From: JADLHS01 sp964539515
GTDB lineage: Bacteria; Verrucomicrobiota; Verrucomicrobiia; Limisphaerales; JADLHS01
NCBI GenBank assembly: GCA_964539515.1
Contig: CAZIJO010000006.1
Span: 13,357-77,356, forward strand
DNA length: 64,000 nt
Direction of reading: 5' to 3'
Shown: positions 17,490 to 25,681 of the stretch, one piece after another
How the letters are laid out: each line of letters opens with the position of its first letter
Position numbering within the stretch: the stretch's first letter is position 1
Notes under the pieces: generated by a model
The model's input: the letters and a program-made list of their open reading frames with translations, nothing else
Database searches by the model: none
Told to the model about the DNA's origin: nothing
Position numbers and translations under genes: made by a program

Positions 17490-18152
17490 TTAAAGACAGA
17501 AAATTGTCAGCTTCTTCGGTCCGTGCGCGCCAAGCACGAGGATGCGTTCAATGTCGCCCGTCCGACTGGGGCCGGTGATGAACGAAATCATGCTCGGATA
17601 ATTCGCGCCGTGCCGCTGCTTGAGGAGCGCGAAGGCAGCCGGCAAATCCGGCACCAGTTGTTCGCGTCGGGCGATAACGACGTGATGGGGTGGCAGACAG
17701 GACAATGCCCGGCCACCAGCCGTTTTGCTCGTTACCAGAACCGTCCCGGTCTGGGCGATGAGCGCGTCACATTCCGAAATGCCGACGTCGCATTGTTCCA
17801 ACTCGTGCTTGTCGTAGCCGTCGCTGGTGACGAGCGCGGGCAAACCAAGACCGGCCGCTTGGGTCTGCGCCAGCGCGCCCCGGTGGGTGGCTACACGCTG
17901 CCACTTTTCGGTGTCCCGCAGCGCGCGCAACTCGGCGGTGAGTTCGTTGGCGTCCTGGACCCGCTTGAACGTCGCGCGCAAGTCGTTGGCGTTTCTGGCA
18001 AACAGCGCGAACTGTTCGTCCTCCGATGCGCCGACCGGCGGCATGACCCGGCGATGATCCTCCGTGGTCGGCAAACCCGTTCCGTGGTGCGCGTGCGCCT
18101 CGACGGTCAAGGCTTCGCGGATGCGGGTGAAGATGTTATCGCGTTCGCTCAT
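17490..18152 (-). CDS. lutC: Lactate utilization protein C (LUD domain)
   Basis: A 220-aa LUD-domain protein, a subunit of the iron-sulfur L-lactate dehydrogenase complex LutABC that oxidises L-lactate to pyruvate. Typical elements are ALIAQTGTVLV, CLPPHHVVIARREQLVPDL and the C-terminal ITGPSRTGDIERILVLGAHGPKKL. Operon position (lutB upstream, PduS-like downstream) supports the call. A 258-bp spacer containing a palindromic repeat separates it from lutB. Confidence 0.93.
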   Translation of the reverse strand: MSERDNIFTRIREALTVEAHAHHGTGLPTTEDHRRVMPPVGASEDEQFALFARNANDLRATFKRVQDANELTAELRALRDTEKWQRVATHRGALAQTQAAGLGLPALVTSDGYDKHELEQCDVGISECDALIAQTGTVLVTSKTAGGRALSCLPPHHVVIARREQLVPDLPAAFALLKQRHGANYPSMISFITGPSRTGDIERILVLGAHGPKKLTIFCL

Positions 18153-18224
18153 AGTTCACTCGTAGGAGACGACGTGAGGAGTCTCAAACTTGGTTTTTGA
18201 ATCGCGGAAGGCATGGTGTAAGGA

Positions 18225-18380
18225 CCGCCCTCACCCTGACCCTCCCCCCGCGAGAGGGAACCCCTTGCGGATGTCTTCTATTTTCCGGAGGCACGCTGGA
18301 CAATCTCCGGCTGCCGATTTGCGGTGAGTCGGCGAACCATTCTCCCTTTCCCCGAGGAAGAGGGCCAGGGTGAGGGCGGG
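18225..18380. repeat. REP-like inverted repeat element in the lutB-lutC spacer
   Basis: The 156-bp segment is bounded by CCGCCCTCACCCTGACCCTC on the left and its near-perfect inverse at 18361-18380. The arms could pair in the lutB-lutC mRNA. Such elements are common dispersed repeats in GC-rich bacteria. No open reading frame lies inside. Confidence 0.65.
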
Positions 18381-18410
18381 TGTTGAACAGACTAGTTTTC
18401 GCCGCGGTAA

Positions 18411-19853
18411 TCATTTCGGTTTGGAGTTCTCCTTCCACCATTCTTTGAAGCTCTGCTTCGCAATTGGCGGCAGCTCCCGCGTTTTGGTCCAGGCCTGGGC
18501 CGGGTCCATCGCGCTCCCTTTGACCAGGCCGTGGAACTTTTGGCCGAAGCGCCCCAGCTTCGTTGTCAGCGCCCACAGGCCAGGCTTATTTGCAACGGGC
18601 GCGAAGAACTTGAATGCGAGCTTCTGCCACCAACTCGGCTTCTGCTGCGAACCATTCCGCCGGTTCTGCAACAGGTGATGATGCAGATCAATCTTCACCG
18701 GGCAGGTTTCCGTGCAGGCGCCGCACAACGACGAGGCGTAACTGAGATGCTTCCAATCCTGCAAGCCGCGCAGGTGGGGCGTGATGACCGAACCAATCGG
18801 CCCGCCATAGACCGTGCCGTAGGTGTGGCCACCAACGTTCCGAAAGATCGGGCAAACATTCAGGCACGCCCCACAACGGATGCACCCGAGCGAATCGCGT
18901 TGCTCGGCGTCGGCGAGCAAGGTGGTGCGCTGGTTGTCGAGCAGCACGACGTGATATTCCTCGGGTCCGTCGGCTTCGCCGGGCTGTCGCGGACCGCCGT
19001 ACATCGTGTTGTAACACGTGATCGGCTGACCCGTGCCCATGACGGCGAGCATCGGCAGGAATAACGCGAGATCCTCGAGGCGCGGCAGCACCTTCTCGAT
19101 GCCAACCAGCGTGATCATCGTCTTGGGCAACGCCGCTGTGAGCCGCGCGTTGCCTTCGTTTTCCGTGATCGAAATCATGCCCGTCTCGGCAATGCAGAAG
19201 TTCGCGCCGGTGATGCCGACTTCGGCCTGAAGATATTTCTGCCGCATCACCCGCCGGGCGACCATCGTCAGGTCCTCGGGTTCGTCGGACGGCGCATCGT
19301 TGAGCTTTTCCTCGAAGGTTTGTTTGATCTCGCCGCGCGTGAGGTGCATTGCGGGGAAGACCAGGTGATACGGCGGCTCCTGTCGGAGCTGCACGATGAA
19401 TTCACCCAGGTCGGACTCGACGACTTCGTAGCCCGCGTGTTCCATGGCGTCGTTGAGATGAATTTCCTCGGACGTCATCGCCTTGGACTTGACGATGACT
19501 TTGGCGTTTTTCTCACGCAGGATGCCGAGGATGATGTCTCGGCCCTGCTGCGCGTTGCTGGCCCAATGAACTTTAGTGCCACGCGATTCAAGCAAGCGCG
19601 CGAACTGTTCGAGATGTTTGTCGAGGCGATTAACCGCCTCGAACTTAGTGCGGGCTGCGAGATTGCGGGCGCCCTGCCAGTCCTGAAACCACAATTTGCG
19701 CTGGTCGCGGACGATCTCGTATTTGCCCATCGCCGTCTGGATGATGCCACGATGGCGTAAGTCCGGCGCAACCCGGCGGGCGTCTTCTTTGAAATGTGTG
19801 GCGGGCGCGCTCACGCAAATATTACGAGCTTCGCTCAACACACTTGAGCGCAT
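18411..19853 (-). CDS. lutB: Lactate utilization iron-sulfur protein B
   Basis: A 480-aa protein combining a LUD domain with two ferredoxin-type motifs, CIRCGACLNVCP and CGACTETCP, as in LutB of the L-lactate-oxidising LutABC complex. LUD marks include ITGANFCIAETGMISITENEGN and CYNTMYGGPRQPGE. The start at 19853 is favoured because LutB homologs have the FKEDARRVAPDLRHRG-like segment that precedes the internal ATG at 19730. The 5' end then overlaps the preceding low-GC gene by 32 bp. Length is normal. Confidence 0.93.
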   Translation of the reverse strand: MRSSVLSEARNICVSAPATHFKEDARRVAPDLRHRGIIQTAMGKYEIVRDQRKLWFQDWQGARNLAARTKFEAVNRLDKHLEQFARLLESRGTKVHWASNAQQGRDIILGILREKNAKVIVKSKAMTSEEIHLNDAMEHAGYEVVESDLGEFIVQLRQEPPYHLVFPAMHLTRGEIKQTFEEKLNDAPSDEPEDLTMVARRVMRQKYLQAEVGITGANFCIAETGMISITENEGNARLTAALPKTMITLVGIEKVLPRLEDLALFLPMLAVMGTGQPITCYNTMYGGPRQPGEADGPEEYHVVLLDNQRTTLLADAEQRDSLGCIRCGACLNVCPIFRNVGGHTYGTVYGGPIGSVITPHLRGLQDWKHLSYASSLCGACTETCPVKIDLHHHLLQNRRNGSQQKPSWWQKLAFKFFAPVANKPGLWALTTKLGRFGQKFHGLVKGSAMDPAQAWTKTRELPPIAKQSFKEWWKENSKPK

Positions 19854-20625
19854 GAGACGGAAACCAAAACGGATCTATGGCTACCTCGGCACCATGAAAA
19901 CGATATGCGAGCAAGGCCATGCCAACGTGCGCCCAACACCACAATTGCTCAAACGGTCTTATCTTCGCGCTCATGGAAATACCGTTCGTGTCTTCCGAGA
20001 AATTGCTAAATTTATGCGCCCCCTTCCAGCGCTTTGCAAAGTCTTCTTGCTGTCTCTTGTTAAATCCACCCCAATCTCGATTGAGCCACGGGTTAACAAG
20101 CGTCTTGGCCGCAGCACGATTTGCTGGATCGTGATAGGAATCCCATATCTGCTCGGCTTGTTCTACGGCTTTTTCTTGTTCCCCAAGGATCCAGTATTTC
20201 ATCATGCCAGACCATGCGGCAGCGTAGAGTTCACCATCGTCAGCAGGCTTTTGGCCTTTGTCGCCCGAAGCATCAGCAATACGTTCAGCGACTTCTCTTA
20301 ACTGCTCATTGGTGCAAGCAAAGATGGCACAGTGCAGGAGAAATAAGTCATGCAAAGCCACTCCCACATAAGTGGAAGCCATATCTCGCAATTGGAGACT
20401 ACGCTCTACAAATGGCTCGACGCGCGCAGAAATCTCCTCTTTTGGGGTGACCAAGAGCCATTGTCGCCAAATCCAACCGACGCATCCTACAGCACGGACT
20501 GCCGCGTCTCTAAGGCCAACCTTCAACAAACCTCGTGCTGTAGCCTCAGTAATGGGATCTCCAAAACGCGCCATGATTTCTGCCGTCCGCACACTATCTT
20601 CTAAGTCGGTTACAGTAATTTTCAT
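19822..20625 (-). CDS. Unrecognised low-GC protein inserted between lutA and lutB
   Basis: A 267-aa predicted soluble, mostly helical protein I cannot assign. Visible traits are FGDPITEATARGLLKVGLRDAAVRAVG near the start, many Trp residues, and a C-terminal WCWAHVGMALLAYRFHG. The ATG at 20625 is chosen; a further in-frame upstream codon exists. Base composition is visibly lower in GC (near half) than the flanking lut genes, suggesting transfer. The general shape recalls small all-helical immunity or contact-dependent proteins, but no motif proves it. It overlaps lutB by 32 bp. Confidence 0.55.
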   Translation of the reverse strand: MKITVTDLEDSVRTAEIMARFGDPITEATARGLLKVGLRDAAVRAVGCVGWIWRQWLLVTPKEEISARVEPFVERSLQLRDMASTYVGVALHDLFLLHCAIFACTNEQLREVAERIADASGDKGQKPADDGELYAAAWSGMMKYWILGEQEKAVEQAEQIWDSYHDPANRAAAKTLVNPWLNRDWGGFNKRQQEDFAKRWKGAHKFSNFSEDTNGISMSAKIRPFEQLWCWAHVGMALLAYRFHGAEVAIDPFWFPSHALKCVERSS

Positions 20626-20724
20626 GACATGCCTCGCTAAAAACTGACAAGTGTTCCGTGCCGTTATTTCCCACAATGTCTATCAACTGTCTAAAGCCAC
20701 CACCTTCATCTGTAGGTGACAGAA

Positions 20725-21567
20725 TTACTGCTGCGCCAAAACCTCCGCCAGGTGAATCGTCTTGATGCCCTTCTTCTGCTTGTCGGCCAGACCTTGAATC
20801 TGCATCAGGCAGCTCGAATCACACGAGACGATGTAATCCGCCTTCGTTTCGAGCGCACTCGTGCATTTCACCTCGCCCATCGCGCTGGAGATGGCCGGGA
20901 ACTTCGCTGCGAATGTGCCGCCAAAGCCGCAGCAGGTCTCCGCCGCACCCATCTCGACCAATTCCAGTCCGCGCACCCTGGCGAGCAATTCGCGCGGCGG
21001 ACGTTTGTTGTTCAACTCGCGCAAGCCGTGGCAGCCGTCGTGAAATGTGACCTTGTGCGGGAATTTTGCGCCGACATCCGTCACGCCGAGTTTGTTGACG
21101 AGGAAGCCGGAGAACTCATGGCACTTGGGGGCGAGANNNNNNNNNNTTGGACCGCAAAACTATAGCTGCCCGTGTTGCGGATCAGGATGTCAGCATCCGA
21201 GGTCGGTAACGCCGAGCTTGTTCACCAGGAAACTGGAGAATTCGTAGCACTTGGCCGCGACGGACTTGGCTGCTGCCTCATGCGGCGTCCCGGCGAAGAG
21301 TTGCGGGTAAAAGACACTCATCATCGCGCCGCACGAACCACTGGCAATCACGAGGGCCTCGGCGTCTTTGACCGCCTCGATCACCTTGCCGGCGACGGCG
21401 CGACTCTCCTCCCAGTAACCAGTGTTGAACGCCGGCTGGCCGCAGCACGCCGGGGCTTCCGGACAAACCACCTTGTGCCCGAGCTTTTCGAAGATGCGCA
21501 CCATGCTGATGCCGACCTGGGGAAACATCAGGTCCACAAAGCAGGGGATGAAAAGCGTGATCGTCAT
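20725..21567 (-). CDS. lutA: Lactate utilization protein A, interrupted by an assembly gap
   Basis: LutA is the CCG-domain (cysteine-rich) subunit of the LutABC lactate oxidase. The N-terminal half (21567 down to about 21190) has CFVDLMFPQVG, the first CCG motif (ACCGQPAFN) and SGSCGAMM. The C-terminal half (about 21136 to 20725) has DGCHGLRE, the second CCG motif (CCGFGGTFAAKF) and CDSSCLMQIQG. Between them lies a 10-N gap, and a stretch of about 20 residues ending in NKLGVTD is encoded on both sides with different codons. The apparent stop before the gap is therefore most likely an assembly artefact, and the gene is probably intact in the organism. Confidence 0.85.
21137..21146. other. Assembly gap (10 N) inside lutA
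   Basis: A run of ten N. The contig ends on either side encode overlapping but non-identical versions of the same LutA segment, so the true gap length is unknown and may be negative. The piece 21147-21185 next to it does not continue lutA in frame. Confidence 0.95.
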
Positions 21568-21651
21568 CGCGCGGTAAGGTTGGAAAGAATTCAGGACGTT
21601 GGCGACAAAAAGAATTGTGGCTTGGCCGGCTGCCTTCCGGTGCGACCGGAA

Positions 21652-22155
21652 TCAGAGCTGCCGGATTTCGTCCCACAACGCTTCGAGGTCGGGATCCGCG
21701 AGGGCCATGCGTTTGAGTTCGGATTTCTTGCCCGCCCGCAACGCCAGTTGAAACCAGGCCCGCGCCTCATCGAGTTGCTGTAATTGACACGCATAGCACG
21801 AAAGGTTGTAGGGAATGACAGGCTCTTTCGGGAACTTCTTCGCGGCGGGTTCGAGCGCCGTGCGCGCTAGGGCCAATCCACCGTGCGTCGCACGGCGCAG
21901 GGCATACGCGTGGTGCAGCCAGCTATCCGCCCGGTCCGGTGCGTGCGCGAGCATCTCACCCGCGACCTTCAGGGCCGCGTCCCATTCCCGTGCCTCAACG
22001 TGCATAGCCCAGCGCAAATCCAGCACGGCGGGGTGCTTCTGGTTCGGCGGTGAAATCGCATCCAACTCGGTCCATGCATCCGCCCGCGCCCCCAGGCCGA
22101 GCCAGCCTTGCGCGGCTTGGAAATGATGCACGTCAGGGGGCTCGAGTCTTCGCAT
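21652..22155 (-). CDS. Tetratricopeptide-repeat protein
   Basis: A 167-aa soluble protein built of about four TPR-like helical pairs (AAQGWLGLGARADAWTELDA, LRWAMHVEAREWDAALKVAG, YNLSCYACQLQQLDEARAWF). It ends in LADPDLEALWDEI, a tail common in small verrucomicrobial TPR proteins. It probably mediates protein contacts. It sits 84 bp upstream of lutA on the same strand and could be its first operon partner, but nothing ties it to lactate metabolism. Confidence 0.72.
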   Translation of the reverse strand: MRRLEPPDVHHFQAAQGWLGLGARADAWTELDAISPPNQKHPAVLDLRWAMHVEAREWDAALKVAGEMLAHAPDRADSWLHHAYALRRATHGGLALARTALEPAAKKFPKEPVIPYNLSCYACQLQQLDEARAWFQLALRAGKKSELKRMALADPDLEALWDEIRQL

Positions 22156-22299
22156 GACGCGAGAATAATTCTAGGCGGCCCCAATCGCAACGTCGGGAGT
22201 GATCCCGTTTTGGCGGGCCCGGGTGGCGACGAACCGGTTCGCGCGAACGCTTGCCCCACCTAATTTGCAAAACGCACCCCAATTGCAGTGTCCTTTCAT

Positions 22300-22328
22300 T
22301 TGACGCTGGGGAGGCGGAATGCTAAAAC
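22300..22328 (+). promoter_or_regulatory. Sigma-70-type promoter upstream of pyrH
   Basis: TTGACG (22300-22305), a 17-bp spacer and TAAAAC (22323-22328), 34 bp before the pyrH ATG. It resembles the promoters seen before the two tRNA genes. Confidence 0.5.
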
Positions 22329-22362
22329 GCGGGCCGCCGATGACATTCATTCACTTTCAGCA

Positions 22363-23088
22363 ATGAAAAAAAACACCCGCCCGAAATACCGTCGCATTTT
22401 GCTCAAGCTCAGTGGCGAAGCCTTGGGCGGCGAAGGGGGTGTCGGAATCAACCCCACCGCGGTGCACAGCATGGCGGAGCAGATCCGGGAAGTGCGCGAT
22501 CTGGGGGTCCAGGTGGTGGTCGTCCTTGGCGGCGGCAACATCTTCCGTGGTCTGGCCGGCAGCGAGAAAGGCATCGAGCGCGCCACGGGCGATTACATGG
22601 GCATGCTGGCCACCATCATCAACTCGCTGGCGTTGCAGGACGCCCTGGAAAAGCTCGGGGTGGCCACGCGCGTGCAAACAGCCATCACGATGGCGCAAGT
22701 GGCCGAGACGTTTATCCGCCGCCGGGCGGTACGCCATCTGGAAAAGGGCCGCGTCGTTATTTTCGGCGGCGGCACCGGCAATCCCTATTTCTCGACCGAT
22801 ACGGCCGCGGCGTTGCGCGCGACCGAGATCGGGGCGGAAGTGATTTTGAAGGCAACGAAAGTGGATGGCATCTACGACTGCGACCCAAAGAAGAATCCCA
22901 AGGCCAAACGCTTCACGCAAATCCCTTATCTCACCGCGTTGCAAAAGCAGCTCAAGGTGATGGATTCAACCGCGTTTTCGCTGTGCATGGACAACAAGAT
23001 GCCGATCATCGTGTTCGACCTCTTCAAGCCGCACAATCTGCGACGCGTGGTGCTGGGTGACACCGTGGGGACAGTGGTGACCGGATAA
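22363..23088 (+). CDS. pyrH: UMP kinase
   Basis: A 241-aa UMP kinase of the amino-acid-kinase fold, which phosphorylates UMP to UDP in pyrimidine synthesis. The N-terminal YRRILLKLSGEAL, VVVLGGGNIFRG, the GNPYFSTDTAAALRA segment and the C-terminal FDLFKPHNLRRVVLG are diagnostic. The ATG at 22363 is used because homology begins right after it. It is followed after 3 bp by mutM, whereas frr is the usual neighbour in many bacteria. A promoter-like element lies upstream. Confidence 0.96.
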   Translation: MKKNTRPKYRRILLKLSGEALGGEGGVGINPTAVHSMAEQIREVRDLGVQVVVVLGGGNIFRGLAGSEKGIERATGDYMGMLATIINSLALQDALEKLGVATRVQTAITMAQVAETFIRRRAVRHLEKGRVVIFGGGTGNPYFSTDTAAALRATEIGAEVILKATKVDGIYDCDPKKNPKAKRFTQIPYLTALQKQLKVMDSTAFSLCMDNKMPIIVFDLFKPHNLRRVVLGDTVGTVVTG

Positions 23089-23091
23089 GCG

Positions 23092-23982
23092 ATGCCGGAA
23101 CTGCCGGAAGTCGAAGTGCTCGTCCGCCATCTGCGCCCCTTGGTTTGCGGCCGAACGATTCGGGCCGTGGGAGTGCGGCGAGCCCGGGTACTATCTCCAA
23201 CTTCCCCGGAGCAGCTCCAACGGACGCTGCGCGGCGCCCGGTTCACCGGACTTTCCCGGCGCGGAAAATATCTCCTCTTTGAACTGCGCCTGCGGGGCCG
23301 GCGACCTCCTTTGACGCTGGTTGGGCATCTGGGCATGACGGGACGGATGTACCTCCTCCCCCGCCGCACGCCGTTGCCGAAACACGCGGCGGTGGTTCTG
23401 GAGCTGGGTCGGGAGCGATTTGTTTACGAAGACTCGCGCTATTTTGGGCGGCTCACGCTCGATACCCGGCCCGTGGCGCGCATGGGACCGGAGCCTTTGA
23501 GTTCTGCCTTCACCTCGGGCGCGTTCGGCACGGCCATCGCCCGCTCGCGCCAAGCCATCAAAGTCAAATTGTTGGATCAATCCCTGGTTGCCGGGGTGGG
23601 TAACATTTATGCGAGCGAAGCGCTGTTCCGGGCCCGCATCGCTCCCCAGCTTCCGGCGCGCAAACTGAGTCCATCCCAGGTAAAATCCCTCCGGCTCGCC
23701 ATTCGCACCGTCCTGGGCGAAGCGATTCGTTTCGGCAGCACCATTCCCTTGCATCACGGCGAAAAACGCAATGGCGACGGGTTGTTTTATTTTGGGCGGG
23801 CCGCCGGCACGACGGATTATTACACTGAACGCCTCCGCGTTTATGACCGCAAAGGATTACCCTGTCTGCGCTGCAAAACCACGATCCGGCGCATCGTTCA
23901 GGCCGCCCGGAGCACGTTTTATTGTCCAACCTGCCAGCCGTTAGGCCGGGCGGTGAACCAAAAACGGGCTAAAAGCGTTTGA
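23092..23982 (+). CDS. mutM: Formamidopyrimidine-DNA glycosylase
   Basis: A 296-aa DNA repair glycosylase/AP lyase that removes 8-oxoguanine and formamidopyrimidines. The N-terminal MPELPEVE supplies the catalytic Pro2 and Glu3; GHLGMTGRMY, the GVGNIYASEALFRA helix and the C-terminal zinc finger (CLRCKTTI...FYCPTCQ) complete the family pattern. A basic tail follows the finger. It is probably cotranscribed with pyrH (3 bp gap). Confidence 0.96.
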   Translation: MPELPEVEVLVRHLRPLVCGRTIRAVGVRRARVLSPTSPEQLQRTLRGARFTGLSRRGKYLLFELRLRGRRPPLTLVGHLGMTGRMYLLPRRTPLPKHAAVVLELGRERFVYEDSRYFGRLTLDTRPVARMGPEPLSSAFTSGAFGTAIARSRQAIKVKLLDQSLVAGVGNIYASEALFRARIAPQLPARKLSPSQVKSLRLAIRTVLGEAIRFGSTIPLHHGEKRNGDGLFYFGRAAGTTDYYTERLRVYDRKGLPCLRCKTTIRRIVQAARSTFYCPTCQPLGRAVNQKRAKSV

Positions 23983-24007
23983 CGGTGGCGGCCACGATTT
24001 GTAAAGT
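23979..24007 (+). promoter_or_regulatory. Promoter of tRNA-Asn
   Basis: TTGACG (23979-23984), a 17-bp spacer and TAAAGT (24002-24007), about 40 bp before the mature tRNA. It overlaps the last codons of mutM. Confidence 0.55.
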
Positions 24008-24046
24008 GCGCATCCGTTTGCGGTCCGGCGCGGACGGCTTTCGAGT

Positions 24047-24121
24047 TCCAGAGTAGCTCAATGGTAGAGCACGCGGCTGTTAACCGTGGGGTTGAAGGTT
24101 CGAGCCCTTCCTCTGGAGCCA
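24047..24121 (+). tRNA. tRNA-Asn (GTT)
   Basis: A 75-nt cloverleaf with acceptor stem TCCAGAG/CTCTGGA, D-arm AGCTCAATGGTAGAGC, anticodon loop CTGTTAACC with anticodon GTT, T-arm GGTTCGAGCC, discriminator G and encoded CCA. It is followed at once by the 3' end of pyrC on the other strand. Confidence 0.96.
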
Positions 24122-24125
24122 ATTC

Positions 24126-25517
24126 TTAGGCCACCTGCGCCAATGACGACCGGGCATCCCAGACGATCTGCCCACCCACGATTGTCACGATAGCCTTGCC
24201 TTTCAGCGGCCAGCCGTAGAAGGGACTGTTGGCGGATTTGCTCGCCGCGTCGCCCCGCGCAAAGACCCATTCGCAATCCGGGTCAATCACGGTCACGTCC
24301 GCGTCCGCCCCGGGACTCAAGGTGCCTTTCCCCAGATTGAGCAACCGTGCCGGGGCAACCGTAAACTTGGCGATGAGGTCGGCAAGGTTGAGCCGCTTCG
24401 CGTGGTAAAGCTGCATGAGCGCGAGCGCCAGTTCAGTCTCCAGGCCGGTAATACCAAAGGGCGCATAGTCGAACTCGACCTCCTTCTCGAAGTCACAATG
24501 CGGCGCGTGGTCACTGCACAGGATTTCGATCGTGCCATCGACCAGGCCGGCGAGAATCGCTTCGCGGTCCCGCGCCGAACGAAGCGGCGGATTCATTTTG
24601 AAATTCGTGTCGTAAGCGGGCCAGGACGGAAACGCACCCGCTGAATCCTCGGCCCGGAACACTTGTTTCCCGTCGTCGGCCCAGAATCGCTCGCTGCCGG
24701 CAATGGCGGAATCCGTCAGCGTGAAGTGGTGCGGGCACGCTTCGCCATAGACCGGCACGCCGCGCTGCTTGGCGGCCCGGATCAAGTCAACGCTGCCGGC
24801 CGCACTTAAATGCTGGCAATGAACGCGGGCGCCGGTCAGCTCCGCCAGGAGGATGTTGCGCGCCACAATCATCTCTTCGCCGGCCGCCGGCCAGCCCTGC
24901 AAGCCTAGCGAGGTGCTCCACCGGCCTTCGTGCATCACCCCTTCGGTCACGAGGGAATAATCCTGGCAATGATCCATGACCGTCAGATCAAACATCTTTG
25001 CATATTCACAGGCACGGCGCATGAGTTCGTTATTCTGAACGCAATGGCCGTCGTCGGTGATGGCGACGACGCCGGCGCGCTTGAGCGAACCGATGGGTGC
25101 AAGCTCTTCGCCCGCGATATTCTTGGTGATCGCTCCGGCGACGAACAGATTTACGAGTCCATCCCGTTTCGCCCGGTCGTGAATGAGCGCCACCGTGCCC
25201 GCATTATCAATCGCCGGTGACGTGTTGGGCATACAGACCAGCGAAGTGAACCCGCCGCGCGCGGCGGCCTGCGTGCCGCTGGCGATGGTTTCCTTGGCGG
25301 TCTGGCCCGGCTCACGCAAGTGGACGTGCAAATCGATAAGGCCAGGACAGACAACGAGCCCGCTCACGTCGATCCGTTCGACTTCGGCCGGGGCTGGCAA
25401 CCCGGCCTCGGCTCCAACCGCGGCGATCTTGCCATTGCGAATCAATACGTCGGCCCGGGAGTCAAGGCGGTTGGCAGGGTCGATCACGCGCCCGCCGGTG
25501 AGGAGCAGCGAATTCAT
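24126..25517 (-). CDS. pyrC: Dihydroorotase
   Basis: A 463-aa zinc amidohydrolase of the class I type, cyclising carbamoyl-aspartate to dihydroorotate. The metal-binding DLHVHLREPGQT, the CMPNTSPAID segment, HCQHLSAAGSVDLI and SDHAPHC are all present, with the expected N-terminal small beta domain (VIDPANRLDSRADVLIRNGKIAAVG). No aspartate carbamoyltransferase gene adjoins it in this window. The gene lies between two oppositely oriented tRNA genes. Confidence 0.95.
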   Translation of the reverse strand: MNSLLLTGGRVIDPANRLDSRADVLIRNGKIAAVGAEAGLPAPAEVERIDVSGLVVCPGLIDLHVHLREPGQTAKETIASGTQAAARGGFTSLVCMPNTSPAIDNAGTVALIHDRAKRDGLVNLFVAGAITKNIAGEELAPIGSLKRAGVVAITDDGHCVQNNELMRRACEYAKMFDLTVMDHCQDYSLVTEGVMHEGRWSTSLGLQGWPAAGEEMIVARNILLAELTGARVHCQHLSAAGSVDLIRAAKQRGVPVYGEACPHHFTLTDSAIAGSERFWADDGKQVFRAEDSAGAFPSWPAYDTNFKMNPPLRSARDREAILAGLVDGTIEILCSDHAPHCDFEKEVEFDYAPFGITGLETELALALMQLYHAKRLNLADLIAKFTVAPARLLNLGKGTLSPGADADVTVIDPDCEWVFARGDAASKSANSPFYGWPLKGKAIVTIVGGQIVWDARSSLAQVA

Positions 25518-25542
25518 CGGGCGCGAGCGTAGCGGTGGTGAA

Positions 25543-25570
25543 TTGACAAGGCAAGTTTGCGCGGTAAGAT
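25543..25570 (+). promoter_or_regulatory. Promoter of tRNA-Gly
   Basis: TTGACA (25543-25548), a 16-bp spacer and TAAGAT (25565-25570), 14 bp before the mature tRNA 5' end. Confidence 0.55.
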
Positions 25571-25584
25571 TCGCGGCGTCTGGT

Positions 25585-25658
25585 GCGGGTGTAGTTCAAT
25601 GGTAGAACGGCAGCCTTCCAAGCTGCATACGAGGGTTCGATTCCCTCCACCCGCTCCA
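25585..25658 (+). tRNA. tRNA-Gly (TCC)
   Basis: A 74-nt cloverleaf with acceptor stem GCGGGTG/CACCCGC, D-arm AGTTCAATGGTAGAAC, anticodon loop CCTTCCAAG with anticodon TCC, T-arm GGGTTCGATTCCC, discriminator T and encoded CCA. Confidence 0.96.
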
Positions 25659-25681
25659 TTACCAATCCCGCGGCACCGGTT

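Noticed and set aside
20725..21567. lutA as a true pseudogene split by a stop codon
   Set aside because: The stop occurs next to a run of N and the same segment is encoded on both sides, so an assembly problem explains it better.
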